Shown here: positions 7,964 to 18,059 of the stretch, piece by piece | Layout of the letters: every line of letters begins with the position of its first letter | Numbering within the stretch: the stretch's first letter is position 1 | Origin: Gilvimarinus chinensis DSM 19667 | GTDB lineage: Bacteria > Pseudomonadota > Gammaproteobacteria > Pseudomonadales > Cellvibrionaceae | Length of the DNA stretch: 64,000 nucleotides | NCBI RefSeq assembly: GCF_000377745.1 | Contig: NZ_KB898707.1 | Span: forward strand, 430,482 to 494,481 | Reading direction: 5' to 3' | Notes under the pieces: generated by a model | What the model saw: only the letters and a program-made list of their open reading frames with translations | The model's database searches: none | Told to the model about the DNA's origin: nothing | Position numbers and translations under genes: made by a program

Positions 7964-10438
7964 ATGCTGGCATTGCGATTACTTTGGCGTAATTGGCGCA
8001 GCGGTGAGGTAAAACTGCTGGCCATTGCCCTGGCTCTGGCAGTGACGGTGGTCAGTGCCATTGCGCTGTTTACCGATCGGCTGGAATCCACTTTGCTGGA
8101 ACAAAGCAACTCACTGCTTGGCGCCGACCGGCTGATTACCAGTAACCAGCGTCATCAACCCGAATGGCAGGCCGAGGCAGATAGCCGGAACATTGATACC
8201 AGTCAGGTGGCTCACTTTGCGTCAATGGTGTTTGCTGGTGACGAGATGCACCTGGCGTCCATTAAAGCGGTTGCGCCGCGCTATCCGTTGCGTGGTTACA
8301 TTGATCTGAGCGAACAGCCCTTTGCCACCTCTGGCCCCAGTGTTGAGCGCGCAACGGGTATACCGCCTGTGGGTGAAGTGTGGGTGGACTCGCGCCTGTT
8401 GCCATTGCTGCATATCTCACTGGGAGACAGCTTGCAGATTGGTGAGCACAGCTTAACCGCCAGTAAAGTGATCGTCAGTGAGCCCGACGGCAGTGGTCCG
8501 TTCAGTGTGATGGGCGCGCGCATTATGATGAACTGGGCGGACCTTGCCAAAACCCAAGTTATTCAGCCCGGCAGTCGGGTGGAGTATCAGTGGCTGTTGG
8601 CCTCCTCGCCCGAAACCTTAACCGATTTTATTACCTGGCTTGAACCGCGTTTAACAGAGCACGAAGAAATTGTCGGTATTGAAAACGCCCAAAGGCGTTT
8701 GCAGGGCACACTGAAAACCGGCCGACGCTTTCTGGTGTTGGCCGCAGTAATGGGCGTATTGCTGGCAGGAGTTGCCGTGGCCTTGGCCGCACGGCAGTTT
8801 GCGTCGCGCCATGTGAATCAGGTGGCGTTACTCAAAAGTCTCGGTGTGCAGGCGGCGCGCATTCGGTTTTTGTATTTGGCTCAGCTCGTCAGTTTGTCGT
8901 TATTAGCCGCGTTTGTCGGGTTGTTGATTGGCTTTGCCGTGCAAGAGTTGATCGCTGTGGCGGTGCATCGGCTGTATCAAATTGAAATGGCTCCGGCGCG
9001 CCTACAAACGTTCGTATTAAGCCTGTTAAGTGGTCCGGTAGCCTTGGTGGGTTTCGCTTTGCCCAGCCTTTGGTTTTTGCCAACGGTCGCCCCGATAAAA
9101 GTGTTACGTCAAGACATGCCAATCAACACTGGCGCTGCGGTGTGGCAAATCGCCATGGCTTGCGCAGTCTTGATTTTGTTGGTGGTGGTGTTTGGCCGCG
9201 ATTTGGTTTTAGGTGCAACGGTACTGGTGGCTTTGTTGGTGGTGGCGGCCCTTGCCGCATTGCTGGCGTTTGGTTTGTTGTCTCTGGGTAAAAAGGCCGG
9301 CAGTCAGGCCGGAAGCCGTTGGCGTTTGGCCATTGCCAGCATTCAGCGCCGTCGCTCAGCCAGCGTATTACAAGTGGTTGTTTTTGCTACGGCCGTTATG
9401 CTGTTGCTAACGCTGACGATTGTGCGTACCTCGTTGATTGAAGAGTGGCAGGTAAAAGTCCCGGAGGACGCACCCAATCACTTTGTGTTGAATGTTGCCC
9501 CGGCGCAGGTAGAACCTTTTAAACAGTTGTTGGATAGCAACCAGCTCGGGGTCGAGCAACTTTACCCCATGGTGCGAGGCAGGCTGACTCATATCAATGG
9601 CGAGTTGAAACCCGAAGACACGTTAAACCGAGAGGCTTCCCTTACCTGGTCCGACACCTTAGCCGCAGATAACGAAGTGGTTGCCGGGCTTTGGTGGGAT
9701 GAGTGGCCCGCGAGCGCCACCGGCCTTGCGGGTGTGTCGGTTGAGGTAGAAGTGGCCGGGCGGCTCGGTATTGAGCTGGGCGATACACTGACTTTTTCAA
9801 TTGGTGGTTTGCAGGCGCAAGCCGAAGTGGCCAGCTTTAGAACCCTGGAGTGGGAGTCTTTACAGCCGAATTTCTATTTTATTTTCCAACCGGGCGCGCT
9901 GGATGACTACTCGCCCATGTATATGACCAGCGTGTATTTACCGCCTGAGCAGAAAAGTTTTATCAACACGCTGTTAAGCCGCTATCCCACGATTGTGGTG
10001 ATTGAACTGGACCGCATCATCAATCAAATACGCACGATTGTTTCGCAGGTAAGCGACGGGGTAGGGTTGGTGTTGTTGATGGTGCTGTTGGGTGGTTGCT
10101 TGGTGCTGGTTGCATCTGTGAATGGCAGTATTAATGAGCGCAAACAAGAGGCTGGTTTACTGCGTGCCTTAGGCGCCAGTCGCAGCCTGATTACCGGAGG
10201 TGTTTGGACGGAGTTTGCCATTTTAGGCTTTGCTGCCGGGATTATTGCCACCATTGCGGCTGAGGCTTTGATTATCGGCTTGCAAATCGCCGTATTTGAA
10301 GTGCCGGTACAACCTCACTTTGTTTATTGGCTGGCCACGCCAGTTGTCACCTCCCTCTTCGTTGCCGCCATAGGCGCATTCAGCTGCCGCCACGCGGTTA
10401 ATACCCCACCGGCGGTTGTACTGCGCGAAGCGGCTTAA
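7964..10438 (+). CDS. ybbP: ABC transporter permease with FtsX domains (YbbP-like)
   Basis: Inner-membrane permease of 824 residues. An N-terminal transmembrane helix precedes a large periplasmic domain. Then comes an FtsX-like block of helices (about residues 260-400), further helices (about 390-440), a second periplasmic domain, and a C-terminal FtsX block near residues 700-815 with QEAGLLRALGASRSLI. This duplicated layout is typical of YbbP. It follows ybbA by 8 bp, with AGGAGG before its ATG, and the two should form one complex. Confidence 0.93.
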   Translation: MLALRLLWRNWRSGEVKLLAIALALAVTVVSAIALFTDRLESTLLEQSNSLLGADRLITSNQRHQPEWQAEADSRNIDTSQVAHFASMVFAGDEMHLASIKAVAPRYPLRGYIDLSEQPFATSGPSVERATGIPPVGEVWVDSRLLPLLHISLGDSLQIGEHSLTASKVIVSEPDGSGPFSVMGARIMMNWADLAKTQVIQPGSRVEYQWLLASSPETLTDFITWLEPRLTEHEEIVGIENAQRRLQGTLKTGRRFLVLAAVMGVLLAGVAVALAARQFASRHVNQVALLKSLGVQAARIRFLYLAQLVSLSLLAAFVGLLIGFAVQELIAVAVHRLYQIEMAPARLQTFVLSLLSGPVALVGFALPSLWFLPTVAPIKVLRQDMPINTGAAVWQIAMACAVLILLVVVFGRDLVLGATVLVALLVVAALAALLAFGLLSLGKKAGSQAGSRWRLAIASIQRRRSASVLQVVVFATAVMLLLTLTIVRTSLIEEWQVKVPEDAPNHFVLNVAPAQVEPFKQLLDSNQLGVEQLYPMVRGRLTHINGELKPEDTLNREASLTWSDTLAADNEVVAGLWWDEWPASATGLAGVSVEVEVAGRLGIELGDTLTFSIGGLQAQAEVASFRTLEWESLQPNFYFIFQPGALDDYSPMYMTSVYLPPEQKSFINTLLSRYPTIVVIELDRIINQIRTIVSQVSDGVGLVLLMVLLGGCLVLVASVNGSINERKQEAGLLRALGASRSLITGGVWTEFAILGFAAGIIATIAAEALIIGLQIAVFEVPVQPHFVYWLATPVVTSLFVAAIGAFSCRHAVNTPPAVVLREAA

Positions 10439-10464
10439 CCTTTCTTGCTCACTTCTTGGTTTGT

Positions 10465-10484
10465 CAAGCCCTAAATAGGGCTTG
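10465..10484. repeat. Small hairpin in the gap after ybbP
   Basis: CAAGCCCTA at 10465-10473 is the reverse complement of TAGGGCTTG at 10476-10484. No T-tract follows on either side, so it is only a weak terminator candidate for ybbP. The rest of the 184-bp gap (10439-10622) shows nothing clear beyond the ribosome-binding site of the next gene. Confidence 0.4.
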
Positions 10485-10622
10485 GCTTCAGTGGCTGTAA
10501 TTCTTTGTAATGTCTCTTTCAGGGTGGTTATGGGAGCCTAACCTGACTGACTCACTGTTATTGAATATTTTAAATCGCAATGAACGCAGTGGGGGGACAT
10601 TAAACCTATTAAGGAGAGAGTT

Positions 10623-11204
10623 ATGGTGGAGCCATTTGTTGGTGAGATTAGTATGTTTGGCGGTAATTTTGAGCCGCGCGGTTGGGCTTTTTGCAATGGC
10701 CGATTGTTAGCTATTTCGGAACATAGTGCGCTGTTCTCGATATTGGGAACCATCTACGGTGGTGATGGTAGAACTTCTTTTGCATTGCCAGATTTGCGTG
10801 GTCGCGCACCTGTTGGTATGGGGCAAGGGAACGGATTACAGTATATCAAACAAGGTCAATTGGCCGGGACAGAGAGTGTTCAAATCACTCAAAGCGAGCT
10901 TCCCTCTCACCAGCTTAGTGCCACACAGCTGAAAGCTACAGTCGCTATTCCAGCTACAACATCCTCAGAGAATGTCTCCGCCGAGCCAGGCAATAGCAAA
11001 ATTATGGGGCCAATTGCGGCTGCTGGGCGGGCTGGTACGCTTTACAGCGAAAACTCGACGGATGTGACCTTAAAACCATTTGAGGCTCCTGTGACCGGAG
11101 ATATCCCGTCGGGCGGTGGCGGCCAGCCGTTACCCATTCGCAACCCCCTTCAAGGTATCAATTTTATTATCGCACTGGAAGGAATTTATCCTTCGCGAAG
11201 TTAA
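10623..11204 (+). CDS. Phage tail collar domain protein (MdpB/microcystin-dependent-protein-like)
   Basis: A 193-residue protein whose N-terminus, MVEPFVGEISMFGGNFEPRG followed by WAFCNGRLL, is the Tail Collar domain of the MdpB-like family. The conserved TIYGGDGRTSFALPDLRGR and the terminal GINFIIALEGIYPSR block are also present. AAGGAGAGAG precedes the ATG. The family resembles short-tail-fibre collars but is common on bacterial chromosomes with no prophage around it, often near large repeat-rich surface proteins, as here. Its role is unknown; adhesion or surface assembly is an inference from the neighbour. No other phage genes are nearby. Confidence 0.88.
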   Translation: MVEPFVGEISMFGGNFEPRGWAFCNGRLLAISEHSALFSILGTIYGGDGRTSFALPDLRGRAPVGMGQGNGLQYIKQGQLAGTESVQITQSELPSHQLSATQLKATVAIPATTSSENVSAEPGNSKIMGPIAAAGRAGTLYSENSTDVTLKPFEAPVTGDIPSGGGGQPLPIRNPLQGINFIIALEGIYPSRS

Positions 11205-11320
11205 CAGCGTATTGTCGAAAGTTGCACTGGGCGTGAAGTTAGCGCTCATTGCTAGCTTGGCTTGACGGTAAGAAAGCAGAATTTTATTTGGCAATAAAAA
11301 GAGAGGCGCCAGGAGTCTTT

Positions 11321-14300
11321 ATGCGGTTTAAAAATCCTTCCAGAAGCAGCGCAACATCAACTGCAGCACAATGGTTTTTGCGTGGCTGCATGCTCTTAGT
11401 GGGAGTGATAATAGTACCGCAGGCCTATGCAGCCACTTTTACGGATACTTTTGATAATAATACAGGGGTTTCTACCAGCATAACCAGAACCCTGGGCGGA
11501 GCTTCGTTTACCTATACGTTTACCGCTGCGGGAGATGCCGGGGACATGGCTTGGGAGAATGAGTATGGCGAAATTAACTCTCCCTCACTTAATTTAAGGT
11601 CGGGCACATACGATACCGGGACGACCGAGGTTTTTACTATAGCGCGCACTGATGGTGAAAACTTTGCATTTAGCAGTCTGTATATTAACAACACGGCAGG
11701 GGACACGGTAACTGTTGGTGGTTATTTGGATGGCGCTTTAGTCAGCAGTTCACAGACAGTTGCGAATGGTTCGTCCGCGTCTGTTAACTTTGGTCAAATT
11801 CTCGTGGATGAGGTGCGGGTTTCCAGCACCGACTTTCTCAATGTGAATCTTGATAGCTTCTCTGGTGATACTTCGGTTATGGACGTCGATGGTTCCCTTG
11901 TCGAGTCTTTGGCACTGGTTGAACCCGTTGCTATGCCCACCACTATTAATAGCGCAGCTGCCGCGATTGGTGTACTTGACTTTACCTTAAGCGATGGCGG
12001 TGGGAGTGACGGTCTTCCTATGACTGTCTCGCAAGTTGTAGTGAATGTGATGGGGACTTCTACTGATCTCGAACGTGGCAAAGTAACTTGGCGTTTGAGT
12101 GGTCCTGATGTCTCCAATGCAACAGGCACCTACAATGCTGGCTCAGATACCATTACCTTTTCTAGCTTACCGATATCAGTTGTCGATGGCGGTAGCGAAA
12201 CTTATACCATTAACGCTTATTACAATGACAATACTAACCTGGTGGAAGGCCACACTTTTATTCTTAGCGTGGATGGTGATACCGATGTCACCGTAGGTGG
12301 CTCTGGGACGCAAATGGGTGCTACCTCTGCGGTTAGTAATGGCAAGGGCTTGGCCATTGAGGTGACCGCCACCGAGCTTGCCTTTTCCACTCAACCAGCG
12401 GGGAGTGTGTCCGGTTTAGCTCTGAGTGTGCAGCCGGTGGTTAGCGCACAAGATGCTTTCGGGAACACCGATAAAGATTTTACCGAAACCATCACCTTAA
12501 CTGAAGCCAGTGCCGGAATGTTAAATAATGCCAGTGCTGTCGCCAGCAGTGGAGTGGCCGCTTTTACCAACCTTACTTATAACGCGACGGCCGATCAGCA
12601 AAGCTTTACTTTAACGGCGAATGATGAGGATGGTGAGGGTTCGGATTTACCCAGCGTCAATGCCAGCTCTGTCACCTCTGATGTCGTGGCGACAGCCCTG
12701 ACGTTCTTTACGCAGCCGGCGCCACTTAATCTGTCACCGGGCAGTGCTACTAGCTTGACCACGGTTCCCGTCGTACAGGCTGTGGATTCGCTCGGTATTG
12801 TAGATACTGGCTATAGCTCAGACATTACGTTGTATGAAGTGAATGGCCCGGGCAGTGTATACATGAGCGGTACGGGTGATACCGATGGCAGCGGCACGAC
12901 GGTATCGATCACCCCAAGCAGCGGTGTTTCCACCTTTAACAACATGCAAATTACTTACACACCGAATGGTTCAGGCCCCGAGACCTTTAACTTGCGCGCC
13001 CAATCCGGAGGCTTGAGCACCGCCGATAGCGCGCAGTTTACCTCTGTCGACAACACGCCTCCGAGTGTAAGCAGTGTTTCGCTAACGGGCAGCCCGGCGG
13101 CGAATGCCAGCACAGTGAGCTACGTTGTAAGCTTTGATAAAACCGCTAGCAACGTCAGTGTGGATGACTTTTCTCTGACCACCACCGGCACCACTGCGGC
13201 GGATATCGCCAACGTCTCGGCGACATCGGGCAGCGCGATTACCGTAACGGTTAATAATATAGCGGGCGAGGGCACCCTGCGCTTAGACCTAAAAAGCAAC
13301 ACCAATATTATCGATGGTAATGGCAACGGTAATGGCACCAACGGTTTTGTGATGGCTTTTACCAATGGTGACATCCACACCCTTGATGCGGTTGCGCCAA
13401 CGGTAACGGGCGTCACCGCTACCTCCGCTGATGGTATTTATGGCGTTGGCGATGTGATCAGTCTGGCTGTGAATTTCAGTGAGATCGTGAGCGTGACCGG
13501 CGCACCGACGCTTACGCTGGAAACCGGCACTACCGATCGCTCGGTGAGCTACAGCAGTGGTTCTGGCAGCAATACCTTAACGTTTAACTATACGGTTCAA
13601 GCGGGTGATACCACCACCGATCTCGACTATGCCAGCACAACCGCGTTCGCCTTAAACGGCGGCACGGTTACTGATGCCGCTGGCAACGCCGCGACCTTAA
13701 CTTTGGCCTCGCCCGGTGCGGCGGGCTCGTTAGCGGCCAATAAAAACATTGTGATTGACTCAGCGGCCCCCACCTTAACCGCCAGCCAACCGGCCGACAA
13801 CTCCACAAACTTTGGCCATGATGACGACCTGGTTTTTACTTTCTCGGAAGCGGTAGTGGCTGGCACCAGCGGCGCCAATACGATTACCGTGCGCCAGGTC
13901 TCAGACGATTTAACCGTCGCGAATATTGCCGCCGATAACGCCGCCGTCAGTGTGGCCGGCAGTATCGTTACGGTCGACTTGCCCGTAAACTTGAACCCGC
14001 TTACTGAGTACTACCTACAAATTGGCTCCGACGCGTTTACCGACGTTGGGGGTAACTCTTACGCTGGTATTAGCGATACCACTGCGCTGAATTTTACCGT
14101 CGCCAACAGCGCGCCTGTGGCCGGTAACGATACGTCCAGCACTAATGAAGACACCGCGGTTGATATTGCCGTGTTAGGTAACGATACCGACAGCGACAGC
14201 AGTTTAAACGCGGCCAGCGTTATGATCGGTGGAGCACCGAGCAATGGCAGCACCAGCATTAATACCGGTACCGGGGTGATCACTTATACGCCGAATGCCA

Positions 14301-17300
14301 ATTTTGAGGGCATTGACAGCTTTACTTACACCGTCGAAGACGTGTGGGGCCAGCCCTCGAACAGTGCCACCGTAACTATTACGGTCAACCCGGTAAACGA
14401 TGCGCCCGTTGCCAATAACGATGCCGTTGCCACTAACGAAGACACGTTGGTGAGCATCGATGTGATGAGCAACGATATTGAGGTAGACGCAAGCGATACC
14501 CCCGGTACCTTGACCCTGGCGATTGGCACTGAGCCTACTCATGGTGTGGCGGTGATCAACAATGGCCTCATCGATTACACCCCCGCACCCGAGTACGAAG
14601 GCACGGACACATTTACCTATACCATCGAAGACAGTGGTGGCCTGATCTCCAATGTGGCCACCGTCACCGTCAGTGTGATTGGCGTTAACGATGTGCCCGT
14701 GGCTATGGCTGACAGTGCCAACGTCGATGAAGATGACTCGGTCGTGATTGATGTGTTGATCAACGACAGTGACATCGACGGCACCATCGATGCCATGTCC
14801 GTTGCGGTTGTCACTGATGGTGCACACGGTACTGCGGTTGTGAATGCCGCCACCGGGGCCATTACCTACACCCCTGATGCTGACTACAACGGTACCGACA
14901 CCTTTACGTATCAGGTTGACGACGATCTTGGCGGTACTTCAAACGAGGCGACCGTCACCGTTACCGTCAGCAGCATCAACGACGCCCCCGTGGCCGCTGA
15001 TGATACCGTCACTGCCTTGCAGGAAGACACTCCGCATAACATCAATGTGTTGGGTAACGACAGTGATGTCGATGGCACACTGAATGTTGCCAGTGTCGAG
15101 ATTGTAAGCGTACCTTCGAACGGTGCCGTCAGTGTCAGCACGAGCACTGGCATGGTCACCTACACCCCGAGCGAGAACTACTTCGGGAGCGACAGTTTTA
15201 GCTATCGGGTGATGGACGAGCTGGGCGAGTGGTCCAATGAGGCCACCGTGACCCTTACCGTTGATAGCGTAAACGATATGCCCACCGCCACCGATGATAC
15301 CGTTGTGACCGATGAAGACACCGCGGTGCTGATTTCGCTGCTTGATAATGACAGCGATATCGATGGTGCGCTCGACATCACCAGCGTCACAATGGTAAGT
15401 CCAGCCAGCAATGGCAGCGTTGATAACCACGGCGACGGCACTGTCACCTACACGCCCAACTCCAACTTTAATGGCAGCGATAGTTTCAGTTATACCGTGC
15501 GCGATGATGAGGGCGGCGAGTCGGCAATGGCCAGCGTTACTATTACGGTTAACCCCGTTAACGACGCTCCGAAAATTTCCGGAACGGCATCAACTACGGC
15601 CGAAGCCCTAAGGTTGTACAGCTTCAGTCCCACAGCCTCAGACCCGGACAGCGGCGATACTTTAAGCTTTAGCCTTGCCAATGCCCCCGAATGGTTGAGC
15701 ATTAATGTCACGACAGGACGTGTGAGTGGTACTCCTGACGAATCCGATGTCGGGTTGGTGCAGGGTATTGTGGTCTCTGTGAGTGATGGTGCCGAGGCGG
15801 CTACTTTGCCTGGCTTTGACATTAACGTGACACCTTCTCAATCAAATACGGCGCCGACTATTAGTGGTACACCCACAGCGACTGTGCAAGTCGGAAACCT
15901 GTATCGTTTTGCCCCTCAAGCGAGCGATGCGGAAAACGACCCATTGCAGTTTACCTTACAGGGCGCACCTAATTGGTTGAGCATCGACCCGGCCACTGGG
16001 GTGATTAACGGTATTGCCGCCGATGCGGATGAAGGAACCTACCGTGACATTATTCTACGGGTGAGTGATGGTGAACACAGTGTAGAGTTACCAGCGTTCA
16101 GTATTAACGTGGTCGCTGGTGTCGATACCGACGGTGATAACGTCAGTGATTATCAGGAGGGTATTGATGGCACCGACCAGAATGATCCGTCTGACTTTGT
16201 CGATGTCACACCCCCTGTGCTGAGTGTCCCCCCTGCGCCGATATTGCACGCCAGTGGACTTTATACTGAAGTAAATCAGGCGTTGTTACTGGGGCTTGCG
16301 TTTGATGCCGACGACGCCACCGTACAACAGGCTTTGCGCGAGCGCGTGAGCGATGCCATTGATGCCCAGTGCTGCGAGGTAAATGTAGCGGGCTTTAACG
16401 CCGGGCCTAAATGGTTGCGCTCCGGACGACACGAAATCGTCTGGATTGCCGAAGACGCTTCGGGTAACCAAGTGCAGATGACTCAGGTGCTGGATATCTG
16501 GCCACAGGTATCGCTGGGTATGGATCAGCGCGAGGCCGAAGGTCGCATTGCCGAAGTGGGTGTGTATCTTAACGGCGATGCCCCAGAGTACCCGGTAAGC
16601 ATAGCCTATCAAGTGTCAGCCGAGAGTACGGCTACGGCCAGCGACTACCAACTGAGTGAGACCCGCGAGGTGACCTTTACCGAGGCGCTGGATGGCCGCT
16701 ATTCGCAAACGATAGCTGTCAGCCTGTTGCAGGATACTGAAACGGAAGCCGATGAAACTGTGATTTTTGAGCTTGCCCCCGAAGCCAATGCCGAACCGGG
16801 CAGCGTCCATGGTTTTGCCGTGGGTGCGCGGGCACAACATGAGTTAATCATTACCGAGGCTAACTTACCGCCTGAGGTGTCTATTGAACTCTATCAAGAC
16901 GGCCGCAAGCGTTCGCTGGTGGCCGCCAACGGTGCCCAGGTGGATTTGCTGCTGGATATCGAAGATGCCAATAGCGATGACTACACCCTCAGTTGGAGCG
17001 GTGATCAAACCCTGATGGATTTACTGCAAGGTGAGGCGCCCGTGTTGAGCTTTAACCCAGAAAGTCTCACCGCCGGTATTTACCAGTTAATGGCTCAGGT
17101 AACTGATGCCCAGGGCGTTGCGGGCGAAACCACCTTGACTTTTGCGGTGGTGAACAGCTTGAAAGTGTTAGGTGCTGAAGATGCCGACGGCGACGGAATG
17201 AGTGATAGAGAAGAGGGGTACGATGATCCGGATGGCAATGGTATTCCCGCGTATCAGGACCGCCACAACCCACAACATTTGATCGCCCAGCGTCAGGGCG

Positions 17301-17932
17301 CGGGTGATGATTACCTGATGCAGTGTGAGACAGGTTTGCGCTGCGCATTGGGCGCTTCGGTAGCACACGCCTCTGCCTATGGGGTAGAGCTGGCGGCGGA
17401 CGATTTACCCGCCGATGAGGGGTTTGAAACGGTGGGTGGCATCTTTGATTTTAGGGTTCAAAGCTTACCCGAAGCGGGTGCATCGGTGCGGGTTGCCATA
17501 GCACTAAACGAAGCGATTCCCGCCGAGGCCACCTATCGCAAACTGGTGGATTCCCAATGGATCGCTTTCACCGAAGACGCTAATAACGCCTTACACTCCG
17601 CCGCAGGCAGTCCCGGCTACTGTCCTTCTCCGGGCAGCGATGAGTGGCAGGCCGGGCTTATCGAAGGCCATTGGTGTGTTCAGCTTACCATTGAAGACGG
17701 CGGTGCCAACGACGCCGATGGCCGCGCCAACCGTACCGTGGTTGACCCAGGTGCGGTGGTTAAGCCGCAGGGCGCAGGCGGCGGTGACGGAGAGCTTCCA
17801 TCCCCGCCGGGAGAACCCGTTGACCCTGGCGCTTCAGGTGGAAATGGCGGTGGTGGCTCTATAGGCGCATGGGGATTGCTGTTTCTCTTGTGGTGTGCGG
17901 TATGGCACCGACGCCGGTTGTTTACACGTTGA
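11321..17932 (+). CDS. Giant modular surface protein with tandem-95 repeats and GlyGly-CTERM-like tail
   Basis: About 2203 residues from ATG 11321, which has AGGAG upstream; an in-frame TTG at 11249 is less likely. A signal peptide ends near VPQAYA. Then come a beta-rich N-terminal region, several Ig-like (Big/SwmB-type) modules to about residue 925, and five tandem-95/cadherin-like repeats starting near residues 931, 1028, 1125, 1222 and 1320 (motif APVAxxD...EDT). Two putative-Ig (He_PIG) modules start near 1416 and 1511. Calcium-type DxDGDxxSD motifs lie near 1601 and 1955, with a Calx-beta-like module from about 1730. A choice-of-anchor-U-like domain spans about 2042-2145. The tail is a Gly-rich stretch, a hydrophobic helix and RRR. 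Probably a Ca-stabilised adhesin. Confidence 0.85.
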   Translation: MRFKNPSRSSATSTAAQWFLRGCMLLVGVIIVPQAYAATFTDTFDNNTGVSTSITRTLGGASFTYTFTAAGDAGDMAWENEYGEINSPSLNLRSGTYDTGTTEVFTIARTDGENFAFSSLYINNTAGDTVTVGGYLDGALVSSSQTVANGSSASVNFGQILVDEVRVSSTDFLNVNLDSFSGDTSVMDVDGSLVESLALVEPVAMPTTINSAAAAIGVLDFTLSDGGGSDGLPMTVSQVVVNVMGTSTDLERGKVTWRLSGPDVSNATGTYNAGSDTITFSSLPISVVDGGSETYTINAYYNDNTNLVEGHTFILSVDGDTDVTVGGSGTQMGATSAVSNGKGLAIEVTATELAFSTQPAGSVSGLALSVQPVVSAQDAFGNTDKDFTETITLTEASAGMLNNASAVASSGVAAFTNLTYNATADQQSFTLTANDEDGEGSDLPSVNASSVTSDVVATALTFFTQPAPLNLSPGSATSLTTVPVVQAVDSLGIVDTGYSSDITLYEVNGPGSVYMSGTGDTDGSGTTVSITPSSGVSTFNNMQITYTPNGSGPETFNLRAQSGGLSTADSAQFTSVDNTPPSVSSVSLTGSPAANASTVSYVVSFDKTASNVSVDDFSLTTTGTTAADIANVSATSGSAITVTVNNIAGEGTLRLDLKSNTNIIDGNGNGNGTNGFVMAFTNGDIHTLDAVAPTVTGVTATSADGIYGVGDVISLAVNFSEIVSVTGAPTLTLETGTTDRSVSYSSGSGSNTLTFNYTVQAGDTTTDLDYASTTAFALNGGTVTDAAGNAATLTLASPGAAGSLAANKNIVIDSAAPTLTASQPADNSTNFGHDDDLVFTFSEAVVAGTSGANTITVRQVSDDLTVANIAADNAAVSVAGSIVTVDLPVNLNPLTEYYLQIGSDAFTDVGGNSYAGISDTTALNFTVANSAPVAGNDTSSTNEDTAVDIAVLGNDTDSDSSLNAASVMIGGAPSNGSTSINTGTGVITYTPNANFEGIDSFTYTVEDVWGQPSNSATVTITVNPVNDAPVANNDAVATNEDTLVSIDVMSNDIEVDASDTPGTLTLAIGTEPTHGVAVINNGLIDYTPAPEYEGTDTFTYTIEDSGGLISNVATVTVSVIGVNDVPVAMADSANVDEDDSVVIDVLINDSDIDGTIDAMSVAVVTDGAHGTAVVNAATGAITYTPDADYNGTDTFTYQVDDDLGGTSNEATVTVTVSSINDAPVAADDTVTALQEDTPHNINVLGNDSDVDGTLNVASVEIVSVPSNGAVSVSTSTGMVTYTPSENYFGSDSFSYRVMDELGEWSNEATVTLTVDSVNDMPTATDDTVVTDEDTAVLISLLDNDSDIDGALDITSVTMVSPASNGSVDNHGDGTVTYTPNSNFNGSDSFSYTVRDDEGGESAMASVTITVNPVNDAPKISGTASTTAEALRLYSFSPTASDPDSGDTLSFSLANAPEWLSINVTTGRVSGTPDESDVGLVQGIVVSVSDGAEAATLPGFDINVTPSQSNTAPTISGTPTATVQVGNLYRFAPQASDAENDPLQFTLQGAPNWLSIDPATGVINGIAADADEGTYRDIILRVSDGEHSVELPAFSINVVAGVDTDGDNVSDYQEGIDGTDQNDPSDFVDVTPPVLSVPPAPILHASGLYTEVNQALLLGLAFDADDATVQQALRERVSDAIDAQCCEVNVAGFNAGPKWLRSGRHEIVWIAEDASGNQVQMTQVLDIWPQVSLGMDQREAEGRIAEVGVYLNGDAPEYPVSIAYQVSAESTATASDYQLSETREVTFTEALDGRYSQTIAVSLLQDTETEADETVIFELAPEANAEPGSVHGFAVGARAQHELIITEANLPPEVSIELYQDGRKRSLVAANGAQVDLLLDIEDANSDDYTLSWSGDQTLMDLLQGEAPVLSFNPESLTAGIYQLMAQVTDAQGVAGETTLTFAVVNSLKVLGAEDADGDGMSDREEGYDDPDGNGIPAYQDRHNPQHLIAQRQGAGDDYLMQCETGLRCALGASVAHASAYGVELAADDLPADEGFETVGGIFDFRVQSLPEAGASVRVAIALNEAIPAEATYRKLVDSQWIAFTEDANNALHSAAGSPGYCPSPGSDEWQAGLIEGHWCVQLTIEDGGANDADGRANRTVVDPGAVVKPQGAGGGDGELPSPPGEPVDPGASGGNGGGGSIGAWGLLFLLWCAVWHRRRLFTR
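14111..15565 (+). repeat. Five tandem-95 (cadherin/VCBS-like) repeat units
   Basis: Each unit of 96-98 codons opens with a PVAxxDxxxxxED-type motif and closes with a Tyr-rich FTYTVED...ATVTITVxxVNDAP block. Units begin near 14111, 14402, 14693, 14984 and 15278. Spacing is strikingly constant at 291, 291, 291 and 294 bp. The DNA copies have diverged, so this is old duplication rather than recent slippage. Confidence 0.85.
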
Positions 17933-17943
17933 GCGACATGCAA

Positions 17944-17963
17944 CAGGGGCCGTTGAGCCCCTG
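17944..17963 (+). terminator. Hairpin after the giant surface protein gene
   Basis: CAGGGGC (17944-17950) pairs with GCCCCTG (17957-17963) across a 6-nt loop, 12 bp after the stop codon. Only a short, interrupted T-rich stretch follows (ATGTATATTTG), so termination strength is uncertain. Confidence 0.5.
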
Positions 17964-18059
17964 ATGTATATTTGTCGGACGCAAGTTTTTAATGTGGGAT
18001 AAAACCCTCTGCCCGAATGTTATAGAATCGTCGAGTCAAACTTAGATCAGACTCGCGCT

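Noticed and set aside
14204-14827. 207-codon open frame on the minus strand within the giant protein gene
   Set aside because: It mirrors the tandem-95 repeats and has a His/Gly/Val-rich composition with no start signal; a shadow of the real gene.
14111-15565. CRISPR-like array
   Set aside because: The repeats are about 291 bp, protein-coding and diverged; there are no short identical repeats with unique spacers anywhere in the window.
10623-18059. Prophage or phage remnant, suggested by the tail-collar domain
   Set aside because: No capsid, terminase, integrase or other tail genes are present, and the family is common on chromosomes without prophages.
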